Assembly (NCBI GenBank): GCA_003550325.1
Contig: QKWP01000221.1
Location: forward strand, 219,669-283,668
DNA: 64,000 bases
Reading direction: 5' to 3'
Source: Gigaspora rosea
Lineage: Eukaryota; Glomeromycota; Glomeromycetes; Diversisporales; Gigasporaceae
Numbering within the stretch: position 1 is the first letter of the stretch; the number at the start of each line of letters is the position of its first letter. This document shows positions 34,884 to 45,585 of the stretch, in pieces. The notes under the pieces were generated by a model. The model was not told where the DNA came from. It saw only the letters and a program-made list of their open reading frames with translations, and ran no database searches. Position numbers and translations under genes: made by a program.

Positions 34884-35146
34884 CTATTACCATATAAATG
34901 GATTTTAATGGTCGAAATAAATCCACCTTGATTTGCTTCCAAATATCCAATCCAGTCAGATGTACAAATTCGCACACACCATTTCACTTTTATAACCGAA
35001 TTGATTTATTTTATTTTTTTCTTCTTATTTAACCCCTTGATGTTGTACATCACGGAACGTCATGAGACGCCGTTTATATATTGAATGATTTTTAATATTG
35101 TGTCTGTGTTATATGGATCAAAATTTTATTTAACTATCTCATAATT
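34884..35146. other. Short intergenic spacer, nothing recognised
   Basis: No gene or bounded repeat seen. Confidence 0.35.
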
Positions 35147-35512
35147 CATATATGAGGAGAAGTCAATAGAAAACAGGCAAATTGTTTTTATTAACTTTGT
35201 TTTTAAAATTTGAAAAAGTATCTTAGCAATTATTAAACCAAATTTAATAAAATTTTTTATTTTAATTTTATAACTATATAAATTTAGAATAAAAAAGTTT
35301 TATTAGATTTGGTTTGAATTAAAGTATCTTAGCAATTATTAAACCAAATTTAATAAAATTTTTTATTTTAATTTTATAACTATATAAATTTAGAATAAAA
35401 AAAGTTTTATTAGATTTGGTTTGATAAATGTTGAGATATTTTGATCTAAAGCTTAAAAAGCTTTTACTTTGAAAAGATTTGCCTTTTTTCTATTGACTTC
35501 CCCCCATATATT
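35147..35512. mobile_element. Inverted-repeat MITE with an internal 110-bp tandem duplication
   Basis: Left end GGAGAAGTCAATAGAAAACA faces TTTTTCTATTGACTTCCCCC at the right. Inside, a segment starting AAGTATCTTAGCAATTATTA is repeated directly (about 35215 and 35325). Each unit is itself nearly palindromic (AAACCAAATTTAATAAAA ... TTTTATTAGATTTGGTTT). Confidence 0.8.
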
Positions 35513-35781
35513 GAATAAACATGGTTCAGTAAGTTCGAAATCATTTATTTCTCAAAAAAAAAATTTTTTTCTCGAAAAAAACTTGCATTTGATATATTTT
35601 CTTCATATACCCGATTCAAGCACGATGAGTTTAAATTTATAATTAAGACTACTTGAATAATTCATATTTAAGACAAGCGGTTGTCCGGTTCAACTAATTA
35701 AGAATATTATTCAATCAATTAGCCGAATTTCGTTCAGTTCTATTACCGATTATAACTAATCGGTTCAATCGCTAGTTATCA

Positions 35782-35918
35782 AAAAGAGTCAATTGAATCA
35801 AAAAAAAGTCGAACGCAAACGAAATTTGGCACGATTTAATGCTTTGATCAATCATCATAACATTAAGTCAAGCCAAGTTTCGTTGCGTTCGACTCGCTCA
35901 CTTCAAGTTGACTCTTTT
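35782..35918. repeat. Imperfect hairpin, possible small MITE
   Basis: AAAAGAGTCAATTGAA...GTCGAACGCAAACGAAA faces TTTCGTTGCGTTCGACTC...AGTTGACTCTTTT. The arms are about 48 bp with a loop of about 45 bp. Flanks do not show a clear duplication. Confidence 0.7.
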
Positions 35919-36342
35919 GAACTACTCATTTAACTGAATCATTTATTGCCAAACTAACTTGAGATATGCCTTCACAAGGTGTGTAATAAAACAGTTCTCC
36001 TTAAATCTGCCTTTCCTTGCCAAATATGTACTCGTCTTAATCCAAAACCTTTCGATATCAATTATTTAGAATTATTGTGCAGCCATGTTATTGACACTGC
36101 AATAAAAATTTTCTATTTGTCCAATTTACGTCATCACTAATTTATATCTTTAAATTTATTAAAATGAAATTTCGTTCTATAGTTTAGTTCTTTGAAACTT
36201 CCTATTAATCTCCTCAAATTTCACTTTGGAATTATGTGTCGTTAATGCTGTGCATCTAATTAAATCCAAGAAACATGGGTATATATAAGTCAAATAAACA
36301 GCAATTTCATTTAAAAAACGCACGTCTTAAAAAACGTCAAAA

Positions 36343-36501
36343 ATGGCTCGAAAAAAAAAAGCAATTGAAAGGACATTTGCATCAATCGAAGGGTATTGGA
36401 ATAAATTGAAGGGGTATTGGCATCAATCGAAGAGACATCTATATCAATTGAAGAAGCATTGGTATCGATTGAAGAGTCATCTAAAGGCCCACTTCAACTA
36501 A
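36343..36501 (+). CDS. Possible 52-aa basic heptad-repeat peptide
   Basis: ATG to TAA, 53 codons. After a basic start (MARKKKAIER) the sequence is made of five imperfect 21-bp units, each reading as seven residues of the form x-(Y/H)-(W/L)-x-x-(L/S)-K, such as GYWNKLK, GYWHQSK, RHLYQLK and KHWYRLK. It ends near HFN. A 7-residue period of aromatic and basic residues would form an amphipathic helix. There is no homologue in the window and no transcript evidence. It may be a chance frame over a 21-bp minisatellite. Confidence 0.35.
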   Translation: MARKKKAIERTFASIEGYWNKLKGYWHQSKRHLYQLKKHWYRLKSHLKAHFN

Positions 36502-36851
36502 ATTTGCAACAAATTGGGCCTGATATTGCTTCAAATATTTTCAATAATTAAATGTTATCTACATCAATATTTAATTATTTTTAACTGTATTAGCTTAGTT
36601 GTAGCGGTAAAATCGGGAATCATCATAGTTACACAAAAACTTTGAAAAATCTTCGATAATAGATTTTTATATGATACCTTACATAGTGCGCCGCACACCC
36701 CACTGTTGCACCATCCTAACTTGCATTAGTGTTCTACCGTGGAGTTTACATATAGCATTTGTGTACGTTCGTACATGCTTAAGTACAGTTTTGCAGTTTG
36801 TGTACGTTCTTTTGAATTTTTTTTCTGGTTGTTTGGAAATAAACAATAATA
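36502..36851. promoter_or_regulatory. Upstream region of the F-box gene
   Basis: 350 bp before the F-box start. No clear box is identified. The leader ends AACAATAATAATG, an A-rich context typical of fungal starts. Confidence 0.35.
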
Positions 36852-38333
36852 ATGCATAAAATTTTCGGAATTGATGACATTTTAACTGAAATTTTTAAAT
36901 ATACTGAGCTTTATAAATTGTATCCATGCGTTTTTGTCAACAATCAATGGTGCAAAGTGACAATGCCTATTCTATGGCAGGCACCATTTATTCCTAATTG
37001 TTTTCCTCAACCAGATGAAAAAGCATGGAAGTTTTTAAAACTCCTTGCTAGAACTTATTTACTTTGTCTAACCAAGGATAAATATGAGTTTTTGAAAAAT
37101 GAAGGGTTGACATTACCACCCGCATCATCCCCGAAATTTGAATATCCAACTTTTATGAAAGTCTTAGACTTTTCATTTATCTATTACGTAGCAGACTCTT
37201 GGATTATTGATGAAAATGTATCGGAAGAAAAAAAGATATATTATCAAGAAATATTAGGAAAAACATTAATCGAAAATTTAATTGAGCAGGCAAAAAATAT
37301 TCAATTTATTCACCTTGATGGAAATATTCAAGCACCAATTCTACCTATTCTCAATAAAGATACACAAAGCTTGCAAGACTTAAGGAGATTATTTATTCAT
37401 TCGCAAATAAACGAAGAAATATTTGTTAAAAACATTTCAGCATTTGTCAAACAAATTTCTGAAATTGTTAAAAAAGTTGAACATATTACTATTCGAGCAG
37501 ATGCATATCGAGATGATCAAGAAGATGAAGCTAAAGCATTAGCAGAACTCATTGAAGTTTCAAGTTCATTGAAGTTCCTTGAAATAATTGGGTACAGAAT
37601 TTTTCCTGAAATATTTAAATCTTTACAAAAGCAATCTAATTCTCTGGTAAATCTCTCATTAAAAGAAATTGATTTTAAGCAATCTAATTCTCCGGTAAAT
37701 CTTTCACCAGAAGAAATTGACCTTAAATTTAAGCAAACTATTCAAGAAATTATTGAAACTTGGTTGCCAATTTTTGATCTAAAAAAATTACAAAAATTTA
37801 CATTCCGTAAAAATGGCAATTTTAATCAAGACGCTGTACCCTTAATTATAAAAATAATCAAATCTACAGACATGAATCTTCAATACTTGGAATTATCCAT
37901 GATTCCTTTAACTCTAGATAATAGATCAGAAATTATTAGCACTATCGTTCAATCTTGCCCAAATCTTATTCATTTATATCTTCGTACTTTATCAAATTCT
38001 GAAATTGAATCGATTTTAATTAATTGTCAAAAACTAAGGGTGTTAAAATTCTATACAGAGAATAATTTTTATGAAGCCAATTTTACTGAGATAGCTGAAA
38101 ATTTACCACCATCGTTACATCTTTTAAATATTATTATTACGACCAAGTATTATTTTCCTTTTTATGATTCTTTTAAATCATTTATTGATAAATTGAATAG
38201 TAATAATAAGCTTAAAATTCTTAACGTTATTAAAGCTGGATATTATTTTCAGGTGGATGATGAGAGCAAACAAATGCTTATGGAACGTGGAATTAGTCTT
38301 AATAGTAATTTTAACTTTATTCGTCCTTATTGA
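36852..38333 (+). CDS. F-box/LRR-type protein (493 aa)
   Basis: A single-exon frame. The N-terminal about 45 residues form a divergent F-box: 'DDILTEIFKYTEL', then 'LYPCVFVNNQWCKVTMPILWQAPF', the usual 'VN..WC....PILW' of Rhizophagus F-box proteins. The rest is leucine-rich with LRR-like strands ('LKFLEIIGYRIF', 'LQYLELSMIPL', 'LIHLYLRTLS', 'LRVLKFYTE'). F-box proteins connect to Skp1 in SCF ubiquitin ligases, and the repeats bind the substrate; neither partner is known here. Residues near 260-285 contain a short internal duplication ('KQSNSLVNLSLKEID' and 'KQSNSPVNLSPEEID'). A polyadenylation-type AATAAA lies at about 38491. The gene looks intact. The family is hugely expanded in these fungi, so one-to-one function cannot be given. 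Confidence 0.85.
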   Translation: MHKIFGIDDILTEIFKYTELYKLYPCVFVNNQWCKVTMPILWQAPFIPNCFPQPDEKAWKFLKLLARTYLLCLTKDKYEFLKNEGLTLPPASSPKFEYPTFMKVLDFSFIYYVADSWIIDENVSEEKKIYYQEILGKTLIENLIEQAKNIQFIHLDGNIQAPILPILNKDTQSLQDLRRLFIHSQINEEIFVKNISAFVKQISEIVKKVEHITIRADAYRDDQEDEAKALAELIEVSSSLKFLEIIGYRIFPEIFKSLQKQSNSLVNLSLKEIDFKQSNSPVNLSPEEIDLKFKQTIQEIIETWLPIFDLKKLQKFTFRKNGNFNQDAVPLIIKIIKSTDMNLQYLELSMIPLTLDNRSEIISTIVQSCPNLIHLYLRTLSNSEIESILINCQKLRVLKFYTENNFYEANFTEIAENLPPSLHLLNIIITTKYYFPFYDSFKSFIDKLNSNNKLKILNVIKAGYYFQVDDESKQMLMERGISLNSNFNFIRPY

Positions 38334-38499
38334 TATATACATTAGTGAAAACTTTGGTGGTTGTCTATTTAGAAGCGAGTTTTTAAATTATGAAATCATA
38401 ATATTTCGAGCCCTATTGTGTTTCATAGGATCAGGTTAAAAAGAATCGATCTGTTCTCAAATAAAGTTCGTGAAAAAAAGTCTTATAAACAATAAAGTC

Positions 38500-39187
38500 T
38501 TCAATTCTATTTTGTTATAAAAAGTACTTATTGGTATGTTTTTCCGAGGGAAAGCTATACATATGATATATTTGTGACTGAACAAATCTGTCATTTATGA
38601 AATATTCAAACAAAGCTAGTTTTGGGATAGAGCTAAAGATGGCAATGGACTGTGATAGCTCTGAAAAAATGTCAACAGATATTGTCACTTGAGCCAATGG
38701 ACATACATAATCTGTTAGAATTTACTAATCTACTTTTTGTAATTTTAGATGGATTCGTGTCATTTCACCGGCAGTTAGTTCACCGACAATTAATAATTAA
38801 CTGACAAGTTCATTCCACAAGTTTTTTTTTTTAAAAAAAAAAAATTATTCTTTTGCCCTAACGACAATGACCAAAATTACTTAGTCTGTGAGATGATCCG
38901 CGTTAAAATAAATTGTCGATGAAATGAACATGTCAGTGAATTAATTTTCAGTAAAATAATCTTGTCTGTAAATTAATTGTCGATGAAATGGCCAATTTGA
39001 CCAGCTAGTCCACGTTTTTATTTCTGGAAAATTGGTCAAAGTGTATATAAATGTACATATTAATACCTAACATTTGTTTTGATCAATGATTTGACCAACA
39101 CTTTGCAAAAAATCTTTTATTCTTAATAGAAAAATTTAGTCTAAAAGAATTTATTAACTAAAGAATATTTGGTAATCTAATGTACCT
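38500..39187. other. Intergenic with repeated TTAACTGACAAG-like words
   Basis: At about 38760-39010 words like 'GTCGATGAAATG', 'AATTAATTTTCAGT' and 'CTGACAAGTTCATT' recur. Similar words occur inside the hAT element at 31128-32478 (about 31470-31580). Possibly a decayed element; no ends found. Confidence 0.35.
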
Positions 39188-41504
39188 TTACACAAATATA
39201 GAAATTGTAATGTTACATATATCTAATTCCACGAATTTAAATGACGACAAAAGTCTAGAATTTTCTGGTTTAAGTGAAAGAAAAGCAATTCTTTCATTAC
39301 AAGATTTTAATGGTTTCGAATTCAATGGACCATAGATAACTTTATCAGAATTAACTTTATCAGAATTATTAATTAATATTAACGAAACCATGATATTGAC
39401 AGTTGTCACAATTGTCAAAAAGTTGATTAACCAAAATTGGACGTTTTAAATCATCTGTTAAGATAGGAAAAGTCTCCGTTTTTCCAATAGCTTTACCATA
39501 AAATATATTTTTACAAAATTTTTTCTCCCATTCCACATTTATTTGACCATAACCGATTCTTTGAGAACAATTGATTTCATCAACAGCACTGTAATATATG
39601 ACGTATTAACAAAAGCATGTCATAGTAAAAAAAATAAAATATTCAAAAATAAATACATTTTACTTGCCAAAAGTGTAACGACATCCTTTGTAGAATTTCA
39701 TTGTTATACACAAATGGTTTTCCTTCTTTTCCATTGATATTATAAGCAAACAGACATGCAGACTTGTTACAAGGCGTAAAATGCGCACCAATAACAATTT
39801 TTGAATCATGTGGATTGTATTTAATTGGATATGCTGTAGCATGCTGAGTAGACTGATTAGTCTTAGTTGCTTTTAATTCGCAAGTGCCCAGTATACATGT
39901 TTTGTTAAAATCTAAAAATTTACAATTAGGAATTTCTACAATACGAAAATGGTTATTTTCAGAAGCTGAATATGTTCCACTCCTGAATGATAATGGATGC
40001 AGGTTAAAATCGAAACTCGTAGGTAATCCTACAATGATCCAGCAAAGTGTAGCTGTATAATATTTTTTAGGTTTTACTAGAAAATTCTCCTTCCATTGAA
40101 TGTGATGAACGACAATTACTGGTTGAGATGCATCTTTATCTTCATAATCTACATACAAAGAGAACACATGATCTTTTTTGCTCACAATTGATGCAAAAAT
40201 CTGACATTCATCAATATTCTTTATTTCACTTAAATGTCGAGACAAAGAATAAACATATGGTTTATATTTGTTTGGGTCGCCAAAAAAATTGATATCTTTA
40301 ACGTCGTCTATTGTTGTAAATTTATAAACAATTAATTATAAAAAATTAATAAATTATCGGTCAAATTAAAATTTATGATAATCATACCTTTCAAAATTCG
40401 GGGACCCAAAGCCTTCAAAATTTTTTTTTGTAATTCTTCGTCTAATAATTCAAATAGTGGATAAATTCTGTCATATCCAATTACTTTCCATGTAATGGGA
40501 TTTTTAAGAGATTCTATCCAGGGATTTAAAGTAGAAGGAACTTGATCGTCATATAAGACATATAAGAGTTCATTTCCACCAATAATTCGAACTTTCTGTT
40601 TTCTATTACTATTAGAAAAAATTTTGTTGTTCACATTTTCACGAGCAATATCTGCACCAACTTGTGCATGTAAATTATTGTTCAGAAAACTAGGTCCTAT
40701 ACCAACTTGTGTCCGGTAGATCTAGATATAGAATTTTCGCCTGTGACTAGCATAAAGAATTATAAATATACGAATTAAAAGAAATAAAGTATTATTAAAT
40801 ATTAAACACATACTTAAATATTCGGTAGATTCTATGTCTTTAATAATAGCTCCTCCGATAAAAAGATGGCGTGCATAAAAGTGACCATATTTTTCTGATA
40901 CTTTACGAAGATTTTGTATTTTTTCATTGGTTGTGTACGTATCCTTTACTGCATCTTCAATATCTTTTATATAATTTTTAGTAGGACTGAAACATAAGTT
41001 TTTGAGTTCAGCTCTTATGTGCATATCTTGTGAGTGTTCTATCAATTGTTTGTGATGTTTGTGCTCATGTTCAGAAGTTTTTCGAGATAATCCAAGAGAA
41101 GCAGAAAACCAATCTGAAGCAGATTTAATACTGGCCTCTAACATTAAACTTCGTTTACATGAAACGTCACATGAAAATTCACATTTTGAAGAATTAGTGC
41201 GAGTGGAAACTAATCGATCTAATTTGATTTGGTCGATATCAATTTCAAAGGCTTGATTGTCAGCACTTTCGATGGAATTATTGTTTAACTTAAAACCGCG
41301 TTCAACTTTCAGTTGTTCTTTCAGTTGTTTATAATCGAAATCTTGATTACTTTCAACGGAATTATTCTTTACTTTAAATTCTTGTTCATCTTTCAACTGA
41401 TTAAAATTGAAATTGCGATAAATAGTAGTGACAAAAATAGTAGTGATAATAATAGTCGTGACAGTACTGACAGTAATAATAATAATAATTGATATATCGC
41501 CCAT
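39188..41504 (-). pseudogene. Gene C: membrane-anchored YGxF-LGG family member with two frameshifts
   Basis: Four probable exons (41504-40814, 40740-40388, 40307-39664, 39588-39188). Residues about 4-28 are a hydrophobic Ile/Thr/Val segment, a likely N-terminal membrane anchor. Next come two related 'EQ.FK..NNS.ES' repeats (about 38-80), then 'YIKDIEDAVKD' and 'YGHFYARHLFIGG', the best match to the MACPF-type motif here. Exon 2 holds 'WIESL...TWKVIGYDRIYPLFELLDEELQKKI', and exon 3 'CWIIVGLP' and a beta-rich tail. The frame breaks early in exon 2 (about 40715) and near the end of exon 3 (about 39685), where the expected sequence continues in another frame. Either it is a recent pseudogene or there are two single-base assembly errors. 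Divergent from gene D1. Confidence 0.75.
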
Positions 41505-41600
41505 TGTAATGGTGAAGAAACAATTATAACACAGTAATTATAAATTTAATTCATTTCGTCACTAAACAAGGAACATATTTTTTTCTTTCAAATTTATATA

Positions 41601-41801
41601 ATGGTACAACGTGGTACTTTCCTGCTGTGAATTGTATTTGAGAACGACATCATCCACAGTAATATTTTTAGGCAGGTGCGACTTCAGACGCTTGAAGATA
41701 ATGGTACAACGTGGTACTTTCCTGCTGTGAATCGTATCTGATAACGCGCCATCATCCACATTAGTAATATTTTAGGCAGGTGCGACTTCAGACGCTTGAA
41801 G
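41601..41801. repeat. Tandem repeat of about 100 bp, two units
   Basis: Units start ATGGTACAACGTGGTACTTT at 41601 and 41701 and end GACGCTTGAAG. They lie in the 659-bp region between the divergent starts of gene C and gene D1, so they could duplicate promoter sequence. Confidence 0.9.
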
Positions 41802-41870
41802 TTAATTTCAAGCACGACATTATAAGCACCTCCGAAAAAAGAGAAGATCATAGTTTGTGAAAGGTATTTT

Positions 41871-42018
41871 GCAGATCAGTATGGTATAGGTGAGCAGATC
41901 CGTATAGGCCGGCTGATCGGTCGGTATAGGGTTAGGGTTAGGAATTATAGCTGATCGGTATAGTATAGATCTTAAATTGGCCTATACGGATTTGCTCACC
42001 TATACCATACTGATCTGC
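41871..42018. mobile_element. 148-bp MITE in the C/D1 divergent promoter
   Basis: About 45-bp inverted ends (GCAGATCAGTATGGTATAGG facing CCTATACCATACTGATCTGC). The centre contains GGGTTAGGGTTAGG. It lies 146 bp upstream of the gene D1 start. Confidence 0.88.
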
Positions 42019-42163
42019 TATAATCTCGTTTGTGAAATTGTCGACTTGCATCACCTAACGCAGGCCAACCAATCATCATTTTCGGTCTAACATGATTATT
42101 TTAGTCGTACGTACAAAGCTAAATTTTTCTTAAGGTTTATAACCTTTCTTTACTTTAAATAAA

Positions 42164-43841
42164 ATGCCTGAGCTAGACATATTTACTATCACAATCGTTT
42201 TTATTTTAATCGTTGCATGTTTTTATTATTTTTGCTTTGATTATTTTGTTTTAAAGAAATATAAATTTAAGCATGATTTAATTAAATTTATTAACGGACA
42301 AGAAACACAATTTTTTGCGGGTTCTTCGGCGTTTGATTTTAATGCACAGTCTTCAAACAATAATAATTCATCCGGAAAGTTTCGAGCAAGACTAGTAATT
42401 TCTTCAAAGAGAAAAGACTCCTTTCTGCTTGAAAATCATATCGAGTTATCCGCTACTACAAAGTTTGCCGAAAATCCACTCGATGATGAATCGCCTGTAA
42501 ATAATATTTATTTAGAAATCCAATACTCACAATTTGAAATGATCATTGAAAAGGAAACAATAAACCCATCTAAAGCATTAATAGACAAAGTAACGGAAGC
42601 GTTAAGCCATAATAATCCCTATCACGAATTAGTTGAAGTATTTAGATCTTATGGATACTTTATACCTAAAAAAGTTTTTCTTGGAAGTAAATTATACCGA
42701 ATGACTTGTTTAATTACGAATGAAAAATCATTAGAACCAATCATCAAAACAACAGAATGGACTGAAAACTTTACAAAAGATATATATGATGACATTTTGA
42801 GTCAATGGGAAAACCTTATAAAGTCACATTGTATCGATGAAACTTATTTAGTATCAATAAATGGAAATATAATCATGAAAGACGATATTGAAAAATGGAT
42901 AAGAAGTTGTTCAAGAAGTTATTGTAATTCATTAAAACCCATATCATGGTGTGAACTGTATCCATTATATGAAATCTTTGAAAATGACCTACGTCAAAAA
43001 GTCAAATCTGTTTTGGGGATCAATGATCAATCAGAAAGCTTTATCAAAGAAAAAGTGCTAGTGACAGGATCGATCTTAATCGAAAATGGTGCATATTATT
43101 ATCGAGTAACCTTTCCAACTATTTTGAATTCTAATAAATATCAAATATTTGGAAAACTTATGACAAAAGATGGAAGACTAATTGATGAGACAGTTGTTAA
43201 GTTTAAATCTATGGATATACGTGGGTTTTCTGCAAAAATTGAGAACTTTAAGGCAACTGAGTGAGTGTTCCTTTGAAATTGTTTACATTTTATTAACTAT
43301 TTATATAATAATTTCATTATTTATTTTTAACAAAAGACTTCCGAATTCGCTAATTGTTTGGCTAATGATTGGAATACCTGGGGAAGTTGGATTCTTCAGT
43401 ACAAAGACACGAAATATCATTATATTGAACTCTGGCATCAATAAATGCCCTCCAAATTTGAATACCACTGTAAAAGTTCCGAAACTTTTGCATTCAAATT
43501 CAATTATTATTACTTCATTTATATATCCACCATCAAATAATGAACAAAATTTCGTCGTTAAATTTCCGTACTACCATAATAATAATGATGAAATTAAGCT
43601 TAAAATATGTGACTATTATTCTTCATTTCAAGATGATACTGATTGCGAACTTTCTAGTAGTGACGACGAATTTGAAAGATTTGAAATCTCAATCCGATGG
43701 TTCATCCTTCTATTTCCGGAAAATTTTGAATTTATTGGGGGCGATGTTGACCCTGATTCTGTCGTAACAATAATTCACTTGAAGGCTATAGGGATCAATG
43801 ATCAATTAGGAAAATTTAAGCATGAGTTAATTAAATTGTAA
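42164..43841 (+). CDS. Gene D1: membrane-anchored YGxF-LGG family member (533 aa)
   Basis: Two exons (42164-43260 and 43337-43841) give 534 codons. Residues about 6-30 ('IFTITIVFILIVACFYYF') form one N-terminal membrane helix. The helix 'IDKVTEALSHNN' runs to 'YGYFIPKKVFLGS' (about 163-175; second Gly is Ser). Then come 'IEKWIRSC...SWCELYPLYEIFENDLRQKV' and a beta-rich part with 'VWLMIGIPGEVGFF'. D2 has its acceptor at TTTTTAG; here that position reads TTTTTAA, and splicing must use an AAAAG six bases further on, which drops two codons but keeps frame. The C-terminus ('INDQLGKFKHELIKL') is the start of the next tandem unit, not the family's usual tail. Function unknown. Confidence 0.75.
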
Positions 43842-45452
43842 GAAATACATTTTTTTGCAGATTCTTCAGCGTGCGATTTTAGCGTACGGCCTTCCAACAA
43901 TTGTTCACACGGAAAATTTCGAGCAAGATTAGTGATTTCTTCAGAGAGAATAAACTCCTTTCTGCTGGAAAATCAAATTGAGCTATCCGCTTTAAGTGAA
44001 ATTACTGCAAAGTTTGCCAAAAATCTATTCGATGATGGATCGTCCGTAAACGATATATATTTAGAAATCCAATACTCACAAACTGAAATGATTATTGAAA
44101 AGGAAACAATAAAACTATCTGAAACATTAATAGATAAAGTAACAGAGGCATTAAAAGATCTTAATCCATATCACAAATTAATTGAAATATTTAATTCTTA
44201 TGGATACTTTGTACCTAAAAAAGTTATACTTGGAAATAAAGTATACAGAATGACTTGTTTAATTGCGAATGAAAAGCCATTAGAATCATGCATTCAGACA
44301 ACTGAATGGACTGAAAATTTTACAAAAGATACATATGATGACATTTTGAGTCAATGGGAAAACTTTGTAAAGCCACATAGTATCGATAAACTTATTTAGT
44401 ATCAATAAATGGAAACATAATTATGAAAGATGATATTGAAAAATGGATAAAAAGTTGCACAAAAAGTTATTGTAATTCACTAAACTCCATATCATGGCAT
44501 GAACTGTATCCACTATACGAAATGTTTGAAAAGGATCTTCGTCAAAAAGTCAAGTCCGTTTTAGGAATCAATGATCAATCAGAAAACTTCACTAGAGAAA
44601 AAGTGCTAATGACAGGATCGATTTTAATCGAAGATAGTGCATATTATTATCGCGTAACCTTTCCAACTATTTTGAATTCTAATAAATTTCAAATATTTGG
44701 AAAACTTATGACAAAAGATGGAACACCAATTGACAAAACAGTTGTTAAGTTTAAATCTATGGATATACGTGGGTTTTCTACAAAAGTTGAGAACTTTAAT
44801 GAAACTGAGTGAGTGTTCTTTTTTAAATTGCTTACATTTTATTAACTATTTTATAATAATTACATTATTTATTTTTAGCGAAATACTTATGAATTCGCAA
44901 ATTGCTTGGCTAATGATTGGAATACCTGGTGAAGTTGGATTCTTCAGTACAAAAACACGAGATATCATTATACTGAATTTTGGCACCAATCAATGCCCGT
45001 CAAATTTAAAAACCACAATAAAATTCCCAGAAACTTTACCTTCAAATTCGGTTATTGTTACTTCATTTATATATCCATCATTAAACAATGAGCCAAGTTT
45101 CGTAGTTAAATTTCAGTACTACTATAATAACGAGATTAAGCTTAAAATATGTGATTATAGTTCCTCATTTCAAAATGATATTGATAGTGAGCTTTTTAAT
45201 AGTGACAATGAACTTGAGAGATTTGAATTCTCAATCCAATGGTTCATTCTTCTCTTTCCGGAAGATTTAGAATTTAATGGGGCCGATGTTGACCCTGATT
45301 TCCTCGTAACATCAGTTCATTTGAAAGCTATAGGTCAAAAAATCAAAGAATTAATAACAACTGAACTAAAAATCCATGATAATACCAAACAACCTTTTCC
45401 TTCTATCGAAGAAATAAAGAAATGGAATCAGGAACGAGTTGTTATTTTTTAG
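43842..45452 (+). pseudogene. Gene D2: tandem copy of D1, lacking a start and frameshifted
   Basis: About 1.56 kb of D1 (from about 42262) is repeated directly from about 43819. The frame of D1 runs straight into D2, interrupted only by the TAA at 43839-43841, where a deletion removed D1's 'INGQ' codons. D2 has no start codon or membrane segment of its own. It keeps 'YGYFVPKKVILGN', 'IEKWIKSC', 'WHELYPLYEMFEKDLRQKV', a good intron (44809-44878) and the natural C-terminus ('WNQERVVIF'). One base is missing near 44386 (ATCGATAAACTT against ATCGATGAAACTT in D1), ending the frame. Confidence 0.85.
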
Positions 45453-45585
45453 AGTTCAAAAAAAGCGAGTTAGAGCTTGATGAAGTTGAGATTAATATAA
45501 TTAATAGGAACAAGATTTCTGGTTCAACCTTCCTTTATTAAAAGAAGAAAAGCTCAGTTGTATTGGGCTATCACTTGGCCCAGCA

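Noticed and set aside
5092-45452. Calling the YGxF-LGG proteins pore-forming toxins
   Set aside because: Only the short signature resembles MACPF. No membrane-insertion helices or homologue could be verified here, so toxicity is not claimed.
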